Shown one piece after another: positions 8,994-18,282 of a stretch of 64,000 nucleotides of DNA (the stretch's first letter is position 1; each line of letters begins with the position of its first letter). The notes below the pieces were generated by a model, which saw only the letters and a program-made list of their open reading frames with translations, ran no database searches and was not told where the DNA came from. This stretch comes from Planctomycetota bacterium (GTDB taxonomy: Bacteria > Planctomycetota > PLA2). The translations under genes were made by a program, and so were the position numbers. Where the stretch lies: positions 248,001-312,000 of the forward strand of contig JAJFFH010000051.1 of assembly GCA_021776735.1 (NCBI GenBank), given 5' to 3'.

Positions 8994-9061
8994 TCGGCCT
9001 GTTCCGCGATCTTGGGTGCTTTCCGATTCGATGTTTGGAGCGGCCCGTGGCCTGCGTGAAA

Positions 9062-10513
9062 ATGTCCCGCATGCGCGGCGGATGGTTGGTGGGTGCGATG
9101 CTCGTCTTTGCGGGCTGCCGTGCCGTGGGGCCCGACTACGTCGCGCCGCAGCCGGACACGCCCGGCGCCTATCTGGAACGCCGCCCCGGAACGCCCGTCG
9201 CCGAGGTCGGACGGTGGTGGGAGAGCTGGAACGATCCCGTCTTGGTTGCGCTGCTGCGGCTCGCGGAGCGCCAGAACCTGAGCCTTGTCGAGGCCCGTTC
9301 GCGCGTGCGGCAGGCCAGGGCGGTCCTGGCGATCGCGCGCGGCCAGGCGTGGCCCGAGGTCAACGCGTCCGGCCAGGCGGCCCGGAGCCGTTCCGGCGTG
9401 GCCGGGACGACTTCGAGCCTGTTCTCCGTAGGCTTCGACGCAAGCTGGGAGATCGACGTGTTCGGCGGTATTCGTCGCAACGTCGAGGCCGCCGGCGCGG
9501 ACGCGGATGCGGCGGTGTTGAAAGCCGCCGATGTGCTGATCAGCCTGCGCGCGGAGGTGGCCACGACGTACGTCGATCTGCGCACGCTGCAGCGCCGACT
9601 CCAGATCGCGCGATCCAACATCGAGCTGCAGGACGCCAGCCTGAGGCTCGCCGACATCCGGTTTCGAGGCGACGTCTCGCCGGAACTCGATGTCGCCCAG
9701 GCGCGGGCAAACCTACGTAGCACGCGTGCATCCGTGCCGTCCCTGCGCGCGCAGGTCGCACGCACGCGCCACCGCCTTGCCGTCTTGCTGCGCGAGTGGC
9801 CGGCCGATCTTGACCGGTTGCTGTCAAACAACGCGCAATCGGGCGAGATCGCGCAGGAGGTGCGGCTGCCGCATCCGGGACAGGAATTGGGGATCGCCGT
9901 GCCGGCCGAACTGCTACGCCGCCGTCCCGACGTGCGTGCGGCGGAGCGCGCGGTCGCCGCGGCTGTGGCGCGCATCGGCGTGGCGCAAGCCGATCTGTAT
10001 CCGCGTTTTTCGCTCAGCGGTTCCTTCGCGTTCGAGAGTCCGGACGTGGACGACTGGATCAAGTCGAAGCGCCGCGCGTGGGCCATCGGGCCCGCGGTGA
10101 GCTGGAATCTGTTCGACCGCGACCGGCGGCGCTGGCAGGTCGCGTTGCGTCGCGAGGAGGTGCGCGAAGCCGTCGCGCGGCACGAACGGGCCCTGCGGAC
10201 CGCGGTGGAAGAGGTCGAGCGGTCGTTGGCGGCGCATCTTCACGAGGCGGTGCGCGCTGGCGAACTTGCCCAAGCAGTTATGGCCGCGCGCCGATCCGTC
10301 GAGTTGTCGGACGCGCTCTATCGCGCGGGCAAGACCGATTTTCAAAACGTCCTCGACGCCCAGCGCACCCTGTTCTCGTTTCAGGACCAGTTGATCGACA
10401 GCCGTGGCGCGGCGCTCACGAACCTGATTGCGACCTGCAAGGCGCTGGGTGGAGCATGGACGCTGCAAGAGGCGGCGGGCGACCGGTCGCCGTCCGAAAA
10501 GGAGCCGGAATGA
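9062..10513 (+). CDS. RND efflux outer-membrane lipoprotein, NodT/OprM family
   Basis: 483 residues from ATG 9062; an earlier GTG-type start at 9035 would add a polar N-terminus. The N-terminal MSRMRGGWLVGAMLVFAGC is a lipoprotein signal, followed by RAVGPDYVAPQ, a typical OprM/NodT mature start. Family features are PAELLRRRPDVRAAERAVAAA (about residue 280) and long coiled-coil helices that build the periplasmic tunnel. It should form the outer-membrane exit duct for the pump encoded just downstream. The stop overlaps the start of the adaptor gene (ATGA). Confidence 0.9.
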   Translation: MSRMRGGWLVGAMLVFAGCRAVGPDYVAPQPDTPGAYLERRPGTPVAEVGRWWESWNDPVLVALLRLAERQNLSLVEARSRVRQARAVLAIARGQAWPEVNASGQAARSRSGVAGTTSSLFSVGFDASWEIDVFGGIRRNVEAAGADADAAVLKAADVLISLRAEVATTYVDLRTLQRRLQIARSNIELQDASLRLADIRFRGDVSPELDVAQARANLRSTRASVPSLRAQVARTRHRLAVLLREWPADLDRLLSNNAQSGEIAQEVRLPHPGQELGIAVPAELLRRRPDVRAAERAVAAAVARIGVAQADLYPRFSLSGSFAFESPDVDDWIKSKRRAWAIGPAVSWNLFDRDRRRWQVALRREEVREAVARHERALRTAVEEVERSLAAHLHEAVRAGELAQAVMAARRSVELSDALYRAGKTDFQNVLDAQRTLFSFQDQLIDSRGAALTNLIATCKALGGAWTLQEAAGDRSPSEKEPE

Positions 10514-11937
10514 ACCTCTGGTCGCGCGTGCCGTGGCACAAGCTGCTCTTGCTGCCGCCTCTCGCCCTTGGCGTGTGGGGATTCCTGCGAATGCAGGACC
10601 GGGACACGGAACCGCAAAAGCACGGGCGGGGCGAGCCCGCCCGGCTGCTCGAGGTGATCGAGCTCCGGACCTACGACCTCGTGCCGCGCGCGTCCGGGTT
10701 CGGCACGGCACGCGCGGCGCGGGAGTGGCGCGCGGTGGCCGAGGTCTCCGGACGCGTTGTCGAGATCAAGGAAGGGCTCAAGCAGGGCGCGCGGGTTCGG
10801 ATCAACGAGGTTCTCGTCAAGATCGACACGACCAAGTACGACCTGGAGGTCGCGCGACTACAAGCGGAGCTCGGCCGGATCGACGCGCAGTCGGCCGAAC
10901 TGGAGGCGCGCGAGTCGAACTACCAGGCAACGCTGCGCATCGAGAACGCGTCGCTGACGATTGCGCGGGCTGTGCTTGAACGCGACCAGGGCCTGCGGGA
11001 TCAAAAGGCCGTGTCGCAGTCGAAAGTCGACGAGTCCGAGCGCACTGTGCTGGCGCAGGAAGTGAGCATCGAGTCGATCCGAAACTCGCTGAAGCTCCTG
11101 CCGGCCGAGCGGGCGTCTCTCGCGGCGCAGCGCAAGGTGCACGAGGCCAACCTCAAGAAGGCGGAGTTCGACGTCGGACGGTGCGTGATCCTGGCGCCGT
11201 TCGCCGGTGACATCGGCGAAGTCGACGTGGAAGCGGATCAGTTCGTGCAGGCGGGAGCGCAATTGCTGGCGGCGTACGACACGAGCCGCATCGAGATCGA
11301 GGGCAAGATGCCGATCGGCCGGCTTCGGAGTCTGTTCATGGGGACCCGACAGCCGGTCGATCCCGCCATGCCGATCGAGCAATTCAGCAAGCTCCTGGGC
11401 TTCAAGTCCGTCGTGCGCCTGGTCGGTTGGCGCGCCACGAAGTGGAACGCCAAGCTTGTGCGCATCCGCGAGCAGATCGAGGCTCGCACGCGCACACTCG
11501 GTTTTGTCGTCGCGGTTTCGGATCCGAACGAAGGCACGATTCCTGGCGTCCGACCGCCGCTCGTGCCCGGAATGTTTTGCGAGGTCGAAATGCAGGCGCG
11601 ACCGCAGTCCGGCAGCATCGTCGTGCCACGCAGCGCGCTGCACAGTGCATTGAACGGTGCATTGAACGGTGCGTTGAACGGTGCGTTGAACGGCGCGCTG
11701 AACGGTGACTTTGTTTACCTCGTCGACAAGAACAACCGGTTGCGCCGCCGAGCCGTGAAGGTCCTGGCCCGCCAGGGCGGGCTGGCGCGCATCGGCGCGG
11801 GCCTGAGGGTGGGCGAGCGTCTCGTGGTCTCGGATCCCGTGCCGGCGATCGAAGGCATGCTCGTGCGGCCGATTACATCGCCGTCCGTTGGCCAACGCCT
11901 GGAAGCGGAAGCGACCGCACGGGATCCGGTTCGATGA
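10510..11937 (+). CDS. RND efflux periplasmic adaptor (membrane fusion protein)
   Basis: 475 residues. A membrane anchor (LLLLPPLALGVWGFL, about 11-26) is followed by a lipoyl-like half (VAEVSGRVVEIKEGLKQGARV), a long alpha-hairpin (about 115-215) and the second lipoyl half (ILAPFAGDIGEVDVEADQFV). It bridges the inner-membrane pump and the outer-membrane duct. Odd points: five in-frame copies of a 12-bp unit give a run of ALNG near residue 380, in the place where a beta-barrel loop is expected, and a dispersed-motif copy lies near the C-terminus (TSPSV). The stop overlaps the pump start. Confidence 0.9.
   Translation: MNLWSRVPWHKLLLLPPLALGVWGFLRMQDRDTEPQKHGRGEPARLLEVIELRTYDLVPRASGFGTARAAREWRAVAEVSGRVVEIKEGLKQGARVRINEVLVKIDTTKYDLEVARLQAELGRIDAQSAELEARESNYQATLRIENASLTIARAVLERDQGLRDQKAVSQSKVDESERTVLAQEVSIESIRNSLKLLPAERASLAAQRKVHEANLKKAEFDVGRCVILAPFAGDIGEVDVEADQFVQAGAQLLAAYDTSRIEIEGKMPIGRLRSLFMGTRQPVDPAMPIEQFSKLLGFKSVVRLVGWRATKWNAKLVRIREQIEARTRTLGFVVAVSDPNEGTIPGVRPPLVPGMFCEVEMQARPQSGSIVVPRSALHSALNGALNGALNGALNGALNGDFVYLVDKNNRLRRRAVKVLARQGGLARIGAGLRVGERLVVSDPVPAIEGMLVRPITSPSVGQRLEAEATARDPVR
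11647..11706 (+). repeat. Five tandem 12-bp units inside the adaptor gene
   Basis: Five units of GCATTGAACGGT-type sequence with only A/G and T/C silent-type changes, each coding ALNG. A sixth degenerate unit precedes them (11635-11646, ALHS). Copy number changes would keep the frame. Confidence 0.9.
11875..11888 (-). repeat. Dispersed 14-bp motif, copy in adaptor C-terminus
   Basis: ACATCGCCGTCCGT on the plus strand, the reverse complement of the motif. Read as TSPSV in the adaptor gene, about 16 codons before its stop. Confidence 0.85.
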
Positions 11938-14900
11938 TTCGTTTTTTTGCGGCGCACCCGACGGCGGCCAACCTGCTCATGGCGGTCCTGTGCGCGATCG
12001 GCCTGATCGCGATTCCGGGCCTCAAGCGCGAGTCGATGCCCGACGTGGCGCCGGTGGAGCTCGAGATCCGTGTGATCTATCCCGGCGCCTCCGCCGAGGA
12101 TGTCGAGGAAACCATCTGCATGCGGATCGAGGATGCGCTCGATGGCACGCGCGGGCTCAAGGAGATGCGCTCCGAGTCGCGCGAGGGCCTCGGCAAGGTC
12201 ATCGTCGAGATGGTGCCGGGAGCGGACTTCGGGAGCTTCAAGGATGACGTGGACACGGCCGTCGCGGGAATCGACGACTTTCCGGACGATGCCGAGGCGC
12301 CCGTCGTCGAGCAGCGCAACACGGACGACCTCGTCCTGCAGGTGCTCGTGTCCGGGCCGATGCCGGCGGCCGACCTGAAGGCGTACTGCGAGGGATTCAA
12401 AGAGCGGCTGCAACGGTTGTCCGAGGTAACGATCGTCGAGGTCGAGGGATTCGCAGATCGGCAGTTCCGGGCCGAGTTGGACGCGGCGCTGCTTCGGCGG
12501 TACGAACTCACCGCGGCGGACGTGGCCGATCTGGTCGCGCGGCAGAGCGTGGATCGGCCGGCGGGGTCGATCGAGGCCAGGGACGGCGATGTCTTGCTGC
12601 GCGTGGTCGAGCAGCGGCGCACGCCCAGCGAGCTCGAGGCGCTCGTTCTCATCTCGGAGGACGACGGGGCCGAGGTGCGGCTCGGGGATCTCGGCCGCAT
12701 CGTGGACCTGTTCGAAGATGGTTGGGACAAGGCGGAGATCGACGGCAAGCGCGCGGGCGTCGTCGCGGTCCGAAAGCCGAAGAGCCAGGATGCGATCGTC
12801 GTCGCGGAGGCGGCCAAGGCCTTCGTTACAGCGGAGCGCAAGCGCATGCCGCCGTCCATGAAGTATGTCGTCACCCGCGACGTGTCGCGCAGCATCGGCG
12901 ATCAGATCGGCCTGATCGTCGAGAACGGCTGGCAGGGCATGATCCTCGTGTTCTTGACGATGTGGCTGTTCTTCAACGGCAAGCTCGCGTTCTGGGTTGT
13001 CATGAGCCTGCCCGTTTCGATCCTCGGCGCCCTGTTCCTGATGCCGCTGTTCGGCTTGACCGTCAACTTCATGACGCTGATCGGGTTCCTGCTCGCGCTC
13101 GGCATCCTCATGGACGACGGCATCGTGATCGCCGAAAACATCGCGCGCCATCGTCAAGAGGGCCGGTCTGCCCTGAACGCGGTCGTTGCCGGCGTGAGTG
13201 AAGTCCGGATCGGCGTGGTCGCGTCGTTTCTTACGACCGTGTGCATTCTCGGCCCGCTGACCGCCATCGGAGGCGATGTCGGACGCACGCTGCGTTCGGT
13301 CCCGATCATCTTGCTGCTCGTGCTGGCCGTGAGCCTCATCGAGGCGTTCTTGATCCTGCCGGCGCACCTGAGCCACTCCGTCGGGAACACCCGTCCACCG
13401 GGCCGGCTGCGCCGCTGGTTCGATGCGGGCCTGGACTGGGTCCGGGAGATTGCGCTCGGCCGGTCCGTGGACTTCCTGCTGCGATGGCGCTACCTCGCCT
13501 TCGGCACGGTTGTCGCGGTTTTTCTCCTGTCGATTGGCATGCTCACCAGCGGTCGGCTGCCGTTCGTCGCCATGCCGCCGCTCGAAGGCAACATCATGGT
13601 GGCGCGCGTGCTGTTCTCGCAGGGCACGCCGCTGGCCCGGACCGAGACCGCGGTAACTCGTCTGGAAGCGGCGCTCGCGCGAACGAACAAAAAGCACGGG
13701 CCGGCACAGCCCGGCGGCAAGCTTGTCGAGCGGCACTACGTACGCTATGGGGAGAACAGCGAGGCGTTCGAGAGCGGCCCGCATGTGGCGTCGATCTATG
13801 TCGATCTCCTGCCTGCCGAGGAGCGCGTCGGGCGGATGGAGGAGTTTCTGCGGACGTGGCGTGACGAGACCGGGGACGTGCCCGGTGCGGTCTCGATGCA
13901 GATCGCGGAACCCAAGGCGGGCGGCCCGGCAGGCAAGGCGATCGAGGTGCGCCTCCAGGACGATGACCTCGGCCGTCTCAAGCGAGTGTCCGCCGAGTTG
14001 GAGGTCTGGTACGCCGAGTACGCGGGGGTCTCGAACCTGCTCGACGATCTTCGGCCGGGCAAACCGGAGGAGCGCCTGAGACTGCGCGAGGGCGCGTTCC
14101 GCCTTGGTTTGAGCGCGGCCGACATCGCGCGCCAGGTCGGGGCCGCATACCAGGGAACCAAGGCCGCCGATCTGCAGCGGGGGCGCGAGTCCTTTGAGAT
14201 CCAAACCCGCCTGCATCCGAGCGACCGCGACAGCCCCGGCGACATCGACTCGTTCATGGTCGCGTTGCCGGACGGAAGCTGGACGCCGCTCGACGCCGTC
14301 GTCGTGCGCGAACCGGGCCGCGGCTGGGCGCGCATCGCCCGCGTGGACGGTCGTCGCACCGTCACGCTCCGCGGCGATGTCGACTCCGCGCGCAACAACA
14401 CCTCGGCACTGCACGCGAAGATGCAACGCGACTTCCTCCCGGGCCTCAAACAGCGACATCCCAGCGTGGGGTTTTCGCTCGAGGGCGAGGTGCAGGGCTC
14501 GCGCGAGTCCGGCCAGTCCATGGTGTTGAGCATGGCCATCGGCCTCGTCGGCGTGTTCCTCCTGCTGAGCTTCCAGTTCCGCAGCTACGTCGAACCGATC
14601 GTCGTGATGCTCGCCATCCCGTTCGCGCTGATCGGCGTCGTCTGGGGCCACATCGCCCTCGGCCTGCCGTTCACGCTGCCGAGCCTGCTCGGCTTCATTG
14701 CGCTGGCGGGCGTGGTCGTCAACGACTCGATCCTGCTCGTTGAATTCCTCAAGGAAAAGCGCCGGCAGGGCGTGGCTGTCGAAAAGGCCGCCGCTTTGGC
14801 CTCACGCATGCGCTTTCGCGCGGTGATCCTGACCTCTGCCACGACCGTAGCGGGCCTCCTGCCGCTCCTCGCCGAGCGCAGCCTGTCCGCACAAATCATC

Positions 14901-15074
14901 CAACCGCTGGCGGTCAGCACGGCGTTCGGCCTGATGGCTTCGACCGTGCTCGTGCTCCTCGTGCTCCCGGTGCTGTACACGATCCTCGCCGACCTCGGCC
15001 TGACGGAACGCAAAGCGCATGCGGATGAAGGACACCCTGAGAAAAAGCAAACGGACGGCGATACCTCGGCGTAG
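11934..15074 (+). CDS. RND family efflux inner-membrane transporter
   Basis: 1046 residues, the usual RND length. Two halves each hold a single N-terminal helix, a large periplasmic loop and a bundle of helices. The fourth helix contains GILMDDGIVIAENI with the paired aspartates of the proton relay (about residues 390-400). The second half shows SLLGFIALAGVVVNDSILLVEF. It uses proton flow to drive export through the partner duct; the substrate cannot be told. The C-terminal tail after the last helix is short and polar and ends in a motif-derived KKQTDGDTSA, so the motif sits at the extreme 3' end of the operon. Confidence 0.93.
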   Translation: MIRFFAAHPTAANLLMAVLCAIGLIAIPGLKRESMPDVAPVELEIRVIYPGASAEDVEETICMRIEDALDGTRGLKEMRSESREGLGKVIVEMVPGADFGSFKDDVDTAVAGIDDFPDDAEAPVVEQRNTDDLVLQVLVSGPMPAADLKAYCEGFKERLQRLSEVTIVEVEGFADRQFRAELDAALLRRYELTAADVADLVARQSVDRPAGSIEARDGDVLLRVVEQRRTPSELEALVLISEDDGAEVRLGDLGRIVDLFEDGWDKAEIDGKRAGVVAVRKPKSQDAIVVAEAAKAFVTAERKRMPPSMKYVVTRDVSRSIGDQIGLIVENGWQGMILVFLTMWLFFNGKLAFWVVMSLPVSILGALFLMPLFGLTVNFMTLIGFLLALGILMDDGIVIAENIARHRQEGRSALNAVVAGVSEVRIGVVASFLTTVCILGPLTAIGGDVGRTLRSVPIILLLVLAVSLIEAFLILPAHLSHSVGNTRPPGRLRRWFDAGLDWVREIALGRSVDFLLRWRYLAFGTVVAVFLLSIGMLTSGRLPFVAMPPLEGNIMVARVLFSQGTPLARTETAVTRLEAALARTNKKHGPAQPGGKLVERHYVRYGENSEAFESGPHVASIYVDLLPAEERVGRMEEFLRTWRDETGDVPGAVSMQIAEPKAGGPAGKAIEVRLQDDDLGRLKRVSAELEVWYAEYAGVSNLLDDLRPGKPEERLRLREGAFRLGLSAADIARQVGAAYQGTKAADLQRGRESFEIQTRLHPSDRDSPGDIDSFMVALPDGSWTPLDAVVVREPGRGWARIARVDGRRTVTLRGDVDSARNNTSALHAKMQRDFLPGLKQRHPSVGFSLEGEVQGSRESGQSMVLSMAIGLVGVFLLLSFQFRSYVEPIVVMLAIPFALIGVVWGHIALGLPFTLPSLLGFIALAGVVVNDSILLVEFLKEKRRQGVAVEKAAALASRMRFRAVILTSATTVAGLLPLLAERSLSAQIIQPLAVSTAFGLMASTVLVLLVLPVLYTILADLGLTERKAHADEGHPEKKQTDGDTSA
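12581..12596 (+). repeat. Partial dispersed motif in the RND transporter gene
   Basis: GGACGGCGATGTCTTG matches the right-hand 14 bases of the extended motif but lacks the left AC. Read as RDGDVLL. It may be a decayed copy or chance. Confidence 0.4.
15051..15064 (+). repeat. Dispersed motif, copy at the 3' end of the RND transporter gene
   Basis: ACGGACGGCGATAC preceded by AGCAA; the 12-bp core is intact and the last two bases deviate. It ends ten bases before the stop codon. Confidence 0.85.
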
Positions 15075-15098
15075 CCGGGGTGCCGCGCGGGGGCAGCG

Positions 15099-16199
15099 TT
15101 ACACCGCGATGTCGCGCGCGAATTCCGGCCGGATCTTGGCGATGGCGAACTTTGCCTGCGTGCGCAGTTCCGCGTCGCCACCGCTGCGCGTGTCACCGCC
15201 GCGTGTGTCACCGCCCGGTGCGCCGTCCGAGGCCCTGCGATCAGCCGAGGAGTCGCCGAAGGCGGCGGCGCGCAGGGCCGGGATCGCGGCGCCGGCGACG
15301 CTGCCGCATTCGCCCAGCGTAATTGCGGCTTCGGTGCCGAGGTCGGCGTCCTTGCTTGTCTGAAGCAGCGAGATCAACGCCCAGACGGCCGCGTCCTCGT
15401 GCATGCGAATGGCGACGAGTGCCGAGGCGCAGGCCAGGATGAGATCCGGGTCGTCGCGGTGCAGTTCGTCGCGCAAAGCGGATGCGGCCGATCGTGCCGC
15501 GGTGCCGTACTCCGCGAGCGCTTCGGCGGCCCAGCAGCCGAGCATGCCGCCGTGTTCGGTGACGATCCCGGCGAGCGGCTCGAGTGCTGCGGGATCCCGG
15601 ATGCAGCCGAGCGCCCAGATGGCGCGCATGGCCACCTCTTCTCGGGCGTCGTGAACGTGCGCGAGCAGCGCGGGTACGGCCGGCCGCGCCGCGGTGCCGA
15701 GGATCCCGAGCGCGCGGCAAGCTGCTTGACACCGGTGCCCGTCGTCGCCCTCCAAGACCGCGACGAGGCCTTCCACCGCGGCCTCGCCCATGGCTGCGAG
15801 CGTGTCCGCGGCCATCGCGGAGACATCGCCGTCCGTATGCTCCAAGGCCGAAAATACCGCCGGCAGGGCCGCCCGTGCAGCCGGTCCGATGCCTTCAAGC
15901 ACGAATAGGGCGTCGCACGCCAAACGCTTGTTGCCGCGCTTGTCACCGCCGCGCTTATCACGGCTGCGTTTATCACTACGGCGATTATCACTGCGGCCGA
16001 CCGCGTCCGCGAGCGCCGGCACCGCATCCGCCGCCTCGGGACCGAGCGAGCGCAACTCGTCGCGCGCGTGCGGATCCCCGTGCCATAGCCTTTCTAGTAG
16101 CCGCTCGATAACCACAGGCTTCACCGGTGCCAAGGTAACCGACGGGGGGGCCAAACCGGCCTCTTGTTCAGCGGCCGGGGCTGCGCGTCCGATAGGCAT
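15099..16199 (-). CDS. HEAT-repeat protein
   Basis: 366 residues from ATG 16199, or 341 from GTG 16124 (VKPVVIERLLERLW), which begins right at the first repeat. Repeated units such as ALGILGTAARPAVPALLAHV, AIWALGCIRDPAALEPLAGI and TLGECGSVAGAAIPALRAA show a HEAT/PBS-lyase-like solenoid, usually a protein-binding scaffold. No signal peptide is clear. It is divergent from the membrane protein gene at 16213. A charged insert of SDKR/DKR units comes from a 15-bp tandem repeat, and a dispersed motif reads EHTDGDVSAM. Substrate or partner is unknown. Confidence 0.7.
   Translation of the reverse strand: MPIGRAAPAAEQEAGLAPPSVTLAPVKPVVIERLLERLWHGDPHARDELRSLGPEAADAVPALADAVGRSDNRRSDKRSRDKRGGDKRGNKRLACDALFVLEGIGPAARAALPAVFSALEHTDGDVSAMAADTLAAMGEAAVEGLVAVLEGDDGHRCQAACRALGILGTAARPAVPALLAHVHDAREEVAMRAIWALGCIRDPAALEPLAGIVTEHGGMLGCWAAEALAEYGTAARSAASALRDELHRDDPDLILACASALVAIRMHEDAAVWALISLLQTSKDADLGTEAAITLGECGSVAGAAIPALRAAAFGDSSADRRASDGAPGGDTRGGDTRSGGDAELRTQAKFAIAKIRPEFARDIAV
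15823..15836 (-). repeat. Dispersed motif, copy in the HEAT-repeat gene
   Basis: Reverse complement of the perfect 14-mer, with AG before and ATGCT after on the plus strand. Reads TDGDVS in the minus-strand gene. The same 21-base context recurs at 34680. Confidence 0.88.
15934..15993 (-). repeat. Four tandem 15-bp units inside the HEAT-repeat gene
   Basis: Units CCGCGCTTGTCACCG, CCGCGCTTATCACGG, CTGCGTTTATCACTA and CGGCGATTATCACTG. They code a lysine/arginine/aspartate-rich insert in a loop between HEAT units and keep the reading frame. Confidence 0.8.
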
Positions 16200-16212
16200 G
16201 GGAGAGGCGCGC

Positions 16213-17019
16213 ATGCGCAATGCACTTTTTTTTGCCGTGGCGATCGCGGTGTTTTGGATCTGGCCGCAGGAATCCGGCTTCCGGGGCGTGTTGGGTTCGA
16301 TCGCCTGGTTCGCGGTCGGCCTCGCCGTGGTCACGCCCGTCGTGGTCTACATCGCGATTGTGCGCGGCCTGCCGGAAGACGTTTCGCTCACGCCGTTGGC
16401 GGAGTTCGATGTTCCGCCGGAGCTTGCAGAGCCGATCGCTGCCTACGAAGCGCTCGGGTTCGAGCGCCAGCGGTCGCTGCGCGTGGACCTACCCGGAAAC
16501 ACCGCCGTCCTCGTGCCGCTGGTGCATCGCGAAGACGGGCTGGTGGCGACGGCCTATCGTGTTGATGCGAACACGCCGAGGATCGCGTACGACGTCGTGA
16601 GCATGCTCGACGCGCCGGAGGGGGCGCTCACGACGGGCATGGACCACGCCGCCGGTGTGCTCCCGGCGGAGCCCGGCATGTTGCGACAAATCCAATGTGA
16701 CGCGGCACCGGCGGAGTTGGTTGCGCTGCACCGTCAGGCGCTGGCCGCCCTGCGACGCGGCGGTCTCCCCGCCCTCGACGTGGACCCGGCCGCGATCCCC
16801 GCGCTTATTCGCCAGTCGTTCGCGCTCAATCGCCGCGCGTTCTTTCGTGCGCGAGTCGCGAACACGCTGGTGGCCCTGTGGCGCACGCTCACCAAGCGCA
16901 ACCCGCACATGGAGCCGCTGATGCAACAGCCCGCCGCGAAGGAGCAGATCGCGGCGCTGCACAGGCGCCGGGCGCGGGCCTCCCGCGAAGCGCGCCGGAC
17001 CGAGCCCGCATCCGCATAG
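16213..17019 (+). CDS. Membrane-anchored protein of unknown function
   Basis: 268 residues from ATG 16213, which has GGAGAGG (16200-16207) just upstream. Two N-terminal hydrophobic helices (about residues 4-18 and 25-50, ending YIAIVRGLPED) are followed by a roughly 215-residue soluble part with no motif I recognise. The C-terminus is basic (HRRRARASREARR). The first bases overlap the promoter space of the divergent HEAT gene. It is followed 17 bases later by the AhpD-like gene, which has its own leaderless-type promoter. Confidence 0.65.
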   Translation: MRNALFFAVAIAVFWIWPQESGFRGVLGSIAWFAVGLAVVTPVVVYIAIVRGLPEDVSLTPLAEFDVPPELAEPIAAYEALGFERQRSLRVDLPGNTAVLVPLVHREDGLVATAYRVDANTPRIAYDVVSMLDAPEGALTTGMDHAAGVLPAEPGMLRQIQCDAAPAELVALHRQALAALRRGGLPALDVDPAAIPALIRQSFALNRRAFFRARVANTLVALWRTLTKRNPHMEPLMQQPAAKEQIAALHRRRARASREARRTEPASA

Positions 17020-17024
17020 CCTGC

Positions 17025-17030
17025 TACGCT
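17025..17030 (+). promoter_or_regulatory. Leaderless-type -10 box of the AhpD-like gene
   Basis: TACGCT ends exactly six bases before the ATG at 17037, with no Shine-Dalgarno sequence in between. The same geometry occurs at 50802 and 58047. Confidence 0.5.
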
Positions 17031-17036
17031 CCAGGC

Positions 17037-17555
17037 ATGCTCCGCATGCTGATCCACAAAAAGCTCGCCCGCGAGGAGAAGCGGCTGGGCGGCTCGCTCG
17101 ACTACGTGCGCCACATCCTGAAGGTGTCGCGCCGGGCGTTCTTTGCACTCGCGCGTTGTCTTCACCTCGCCGAGTATCGCCGCGAAGCGCCGCCCGAGGT
17201 GTTGGCGGTCGCCGGAATGGTGGGGGCGATGCGCCAGGACTGCGGGACGTGTGTCCAGATCGCAATCAATCAGTCCAAGCAACAGCAAACGGACGGCGAT
17301 GTCTTGCAAGCGGTGCTTGACCGCGCACCGGACCGGCTGCCGGCCGACCTCGCAACGGTGTACGGATTTGCTACCGCGGTGGTCGCGGGCGACGACGTCA
17401 AGGCGCACGAGTTGCGCGACAAGGTCCAGACCCGGTACGGCGAAGCCGCCCTGATCGAAATCGCCTACGCGCTGGCCATGGGCCAGTTCTTCCCGACCAT
17501 CAAGCGCACGCTGGGCTACGCCGAAAGCTGCGCGATCAAGCCGCCGACCGTGTGA
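17037..17555 (+). CDS. AhpD-like / carboxymuconolactone decarboxylase family protein
   Basis: 172 residues. The segment RQDCGTCVQIAIN (about residues 68-80) has the CxxC of the AhpD-like fold, which in relatives takes part in peroxide-linked thiol chemistry. The repeat pairs of helices that follow fit a compact all-alpha fold. A motif copy is inserted in frame soon after the CxxC (QQQTDGDVLQ), lengthening a loop. The start is supported by the TACGCT box six bases upstream. The specific substrate is not evident. Confidence 0.72.
   Translation: MLRMLIHKKLAREEKRLGGSLDYVRHILKVSRRAFFALARCLHLAEYRREAPPEVLAVAGMVGAMRQDCGTCVQIAINQSKQQQTDGDVLQAVLDRAPDRLPADLATVYGFATAVVAGDDVKAHELRDKVQTRYGEAALIEIAYALAMGQFFPTIKRTLGYAESCAIKPPTV
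17289..17302 (+). repeat. Dispersed motif, copy in the AhpD-like gene
   Basis: Perfect 14-mer in the best flank context: CAGCAA before, CTTG after. Reads QTDGDVL. Confidence 0.9.
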
Positions 17556-17586
17556 GAATGACCTACGTGACCGTGCGCATCGGGCA

Positions 17587-17703
17587 GTGGCGTGTACGGA
17601 CCTGCCCGAGGACGAACGACGCAGCTACCCGCGCTACTCCGTGCCGGTCGTACACGTGGGCCGGCTCGCGGTAGATCGCCGTGCACGCGGCGCGAGGCGC
17701 GGC
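17587..17703 (+). pseudogene. Remnant of a GNAT acetyltransferase (toxin-like)
   Basis: One frame reads TDLPEDERRSYPRYSVPVV then HVGRLAVDRRARG, close to the core of GNAT toxins of TacA type, which typically read PRYPVPVVxLGRLAVDRxxRGxGLG. It lacks a proper start and the acetyl-CoA loop breaks off after RGARRG. The rest of 17704-17900 shows only short open frames, one ending AGTAKLLGIWNQKK, and no intact gene. The whole gap 17556-17900 is therefore probably decayed coding sequence. Confidence 0.45.
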
Positions 17704-17900
17704 GACGAACGAGGTTCTCGACGAGGCCGGCATCCGCGCGGCCGGCACCGCGAAGCTGCTCGGTATCTGGAACCAGAAGAAGTAGGCGGCGCACATGTGG
17801 GCGGCGTCGCGCGGAGGCATCGCCGTTCCCCCTTCGCACGTCGCGCTGCGGCGCGGGCAGGCCCGTTGCCGGTGTTGTCTTGCCTTGCGTAGTCCGGGCG

Positions 17901-18254
17901 CTACGTCAATCCGAGCTGGAGCTTGGCGGCTTCGCTCAGTTTGCTCTGATCCCAGGGCGGATCCCAGACCAGCTCTACGCCGGCGGACTCGACGCCCTCC
18001 GCTGTCGAGATCTTTCGTTCGACTTCCGGGGGGAGCGTTCCGGCGACCGGGCAGGCCGGCGAGGTCAGGGTCATCTTGACGTGGACGTGATTGTCGTCGT
18101 TGACGTTGATTTCGTAGATCAGGCCCAGGTCGTAGATGTTGACCGGGATTTCCGGATCGAACACCGTCTTTAGCGTCTCGACCACGCGCTCGCGGATCGC
18201 GTCGGCGCCGGCTAGTTGATCGTCGTTGCTCTTTTTGCTCTGTTCGTCCGCCAT
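17901..18254 (-). CDS. sufT: SUF-associated MIP18-family protein SufT
   Basis: 117 residues. Core reads VVETLKTVFDPEIPVNIYDLG followed by VKMTLTSPACPVAGTLPPEV, the MIP18/DUF59 signature with the conserved Cys. This family helps iron-sulfur cluster maturation or transfer. It is the last gene of the minus-strand suf operon, 28 bases after sufU. The N-terminal 20 residues are polar. The symbol follows usual naming for this position and family. Confidence 0.88.
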   Translation of the reverse strand: MADEQSKKSNDDQLAGADAIRERVVETLKTVFDPEIPVNIYDLGLIYEINVNDDNHVHVKMTLTSPACPVAGTLPPEVERKISTAEGVESAGVELVWDPPWDQSKLSEAAKLQLGLT

Positions 18255-18282
18255 CGGTTTCTCCTGCGCCCGTTTTTGGGCG

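Noticed and set aside
11715..14651. A 978-codon minus-strand frame opposite the RND pump
   Set aside because: Shadow of a well-recognised transporter; His/Asp/Arg-rich product with no domain.
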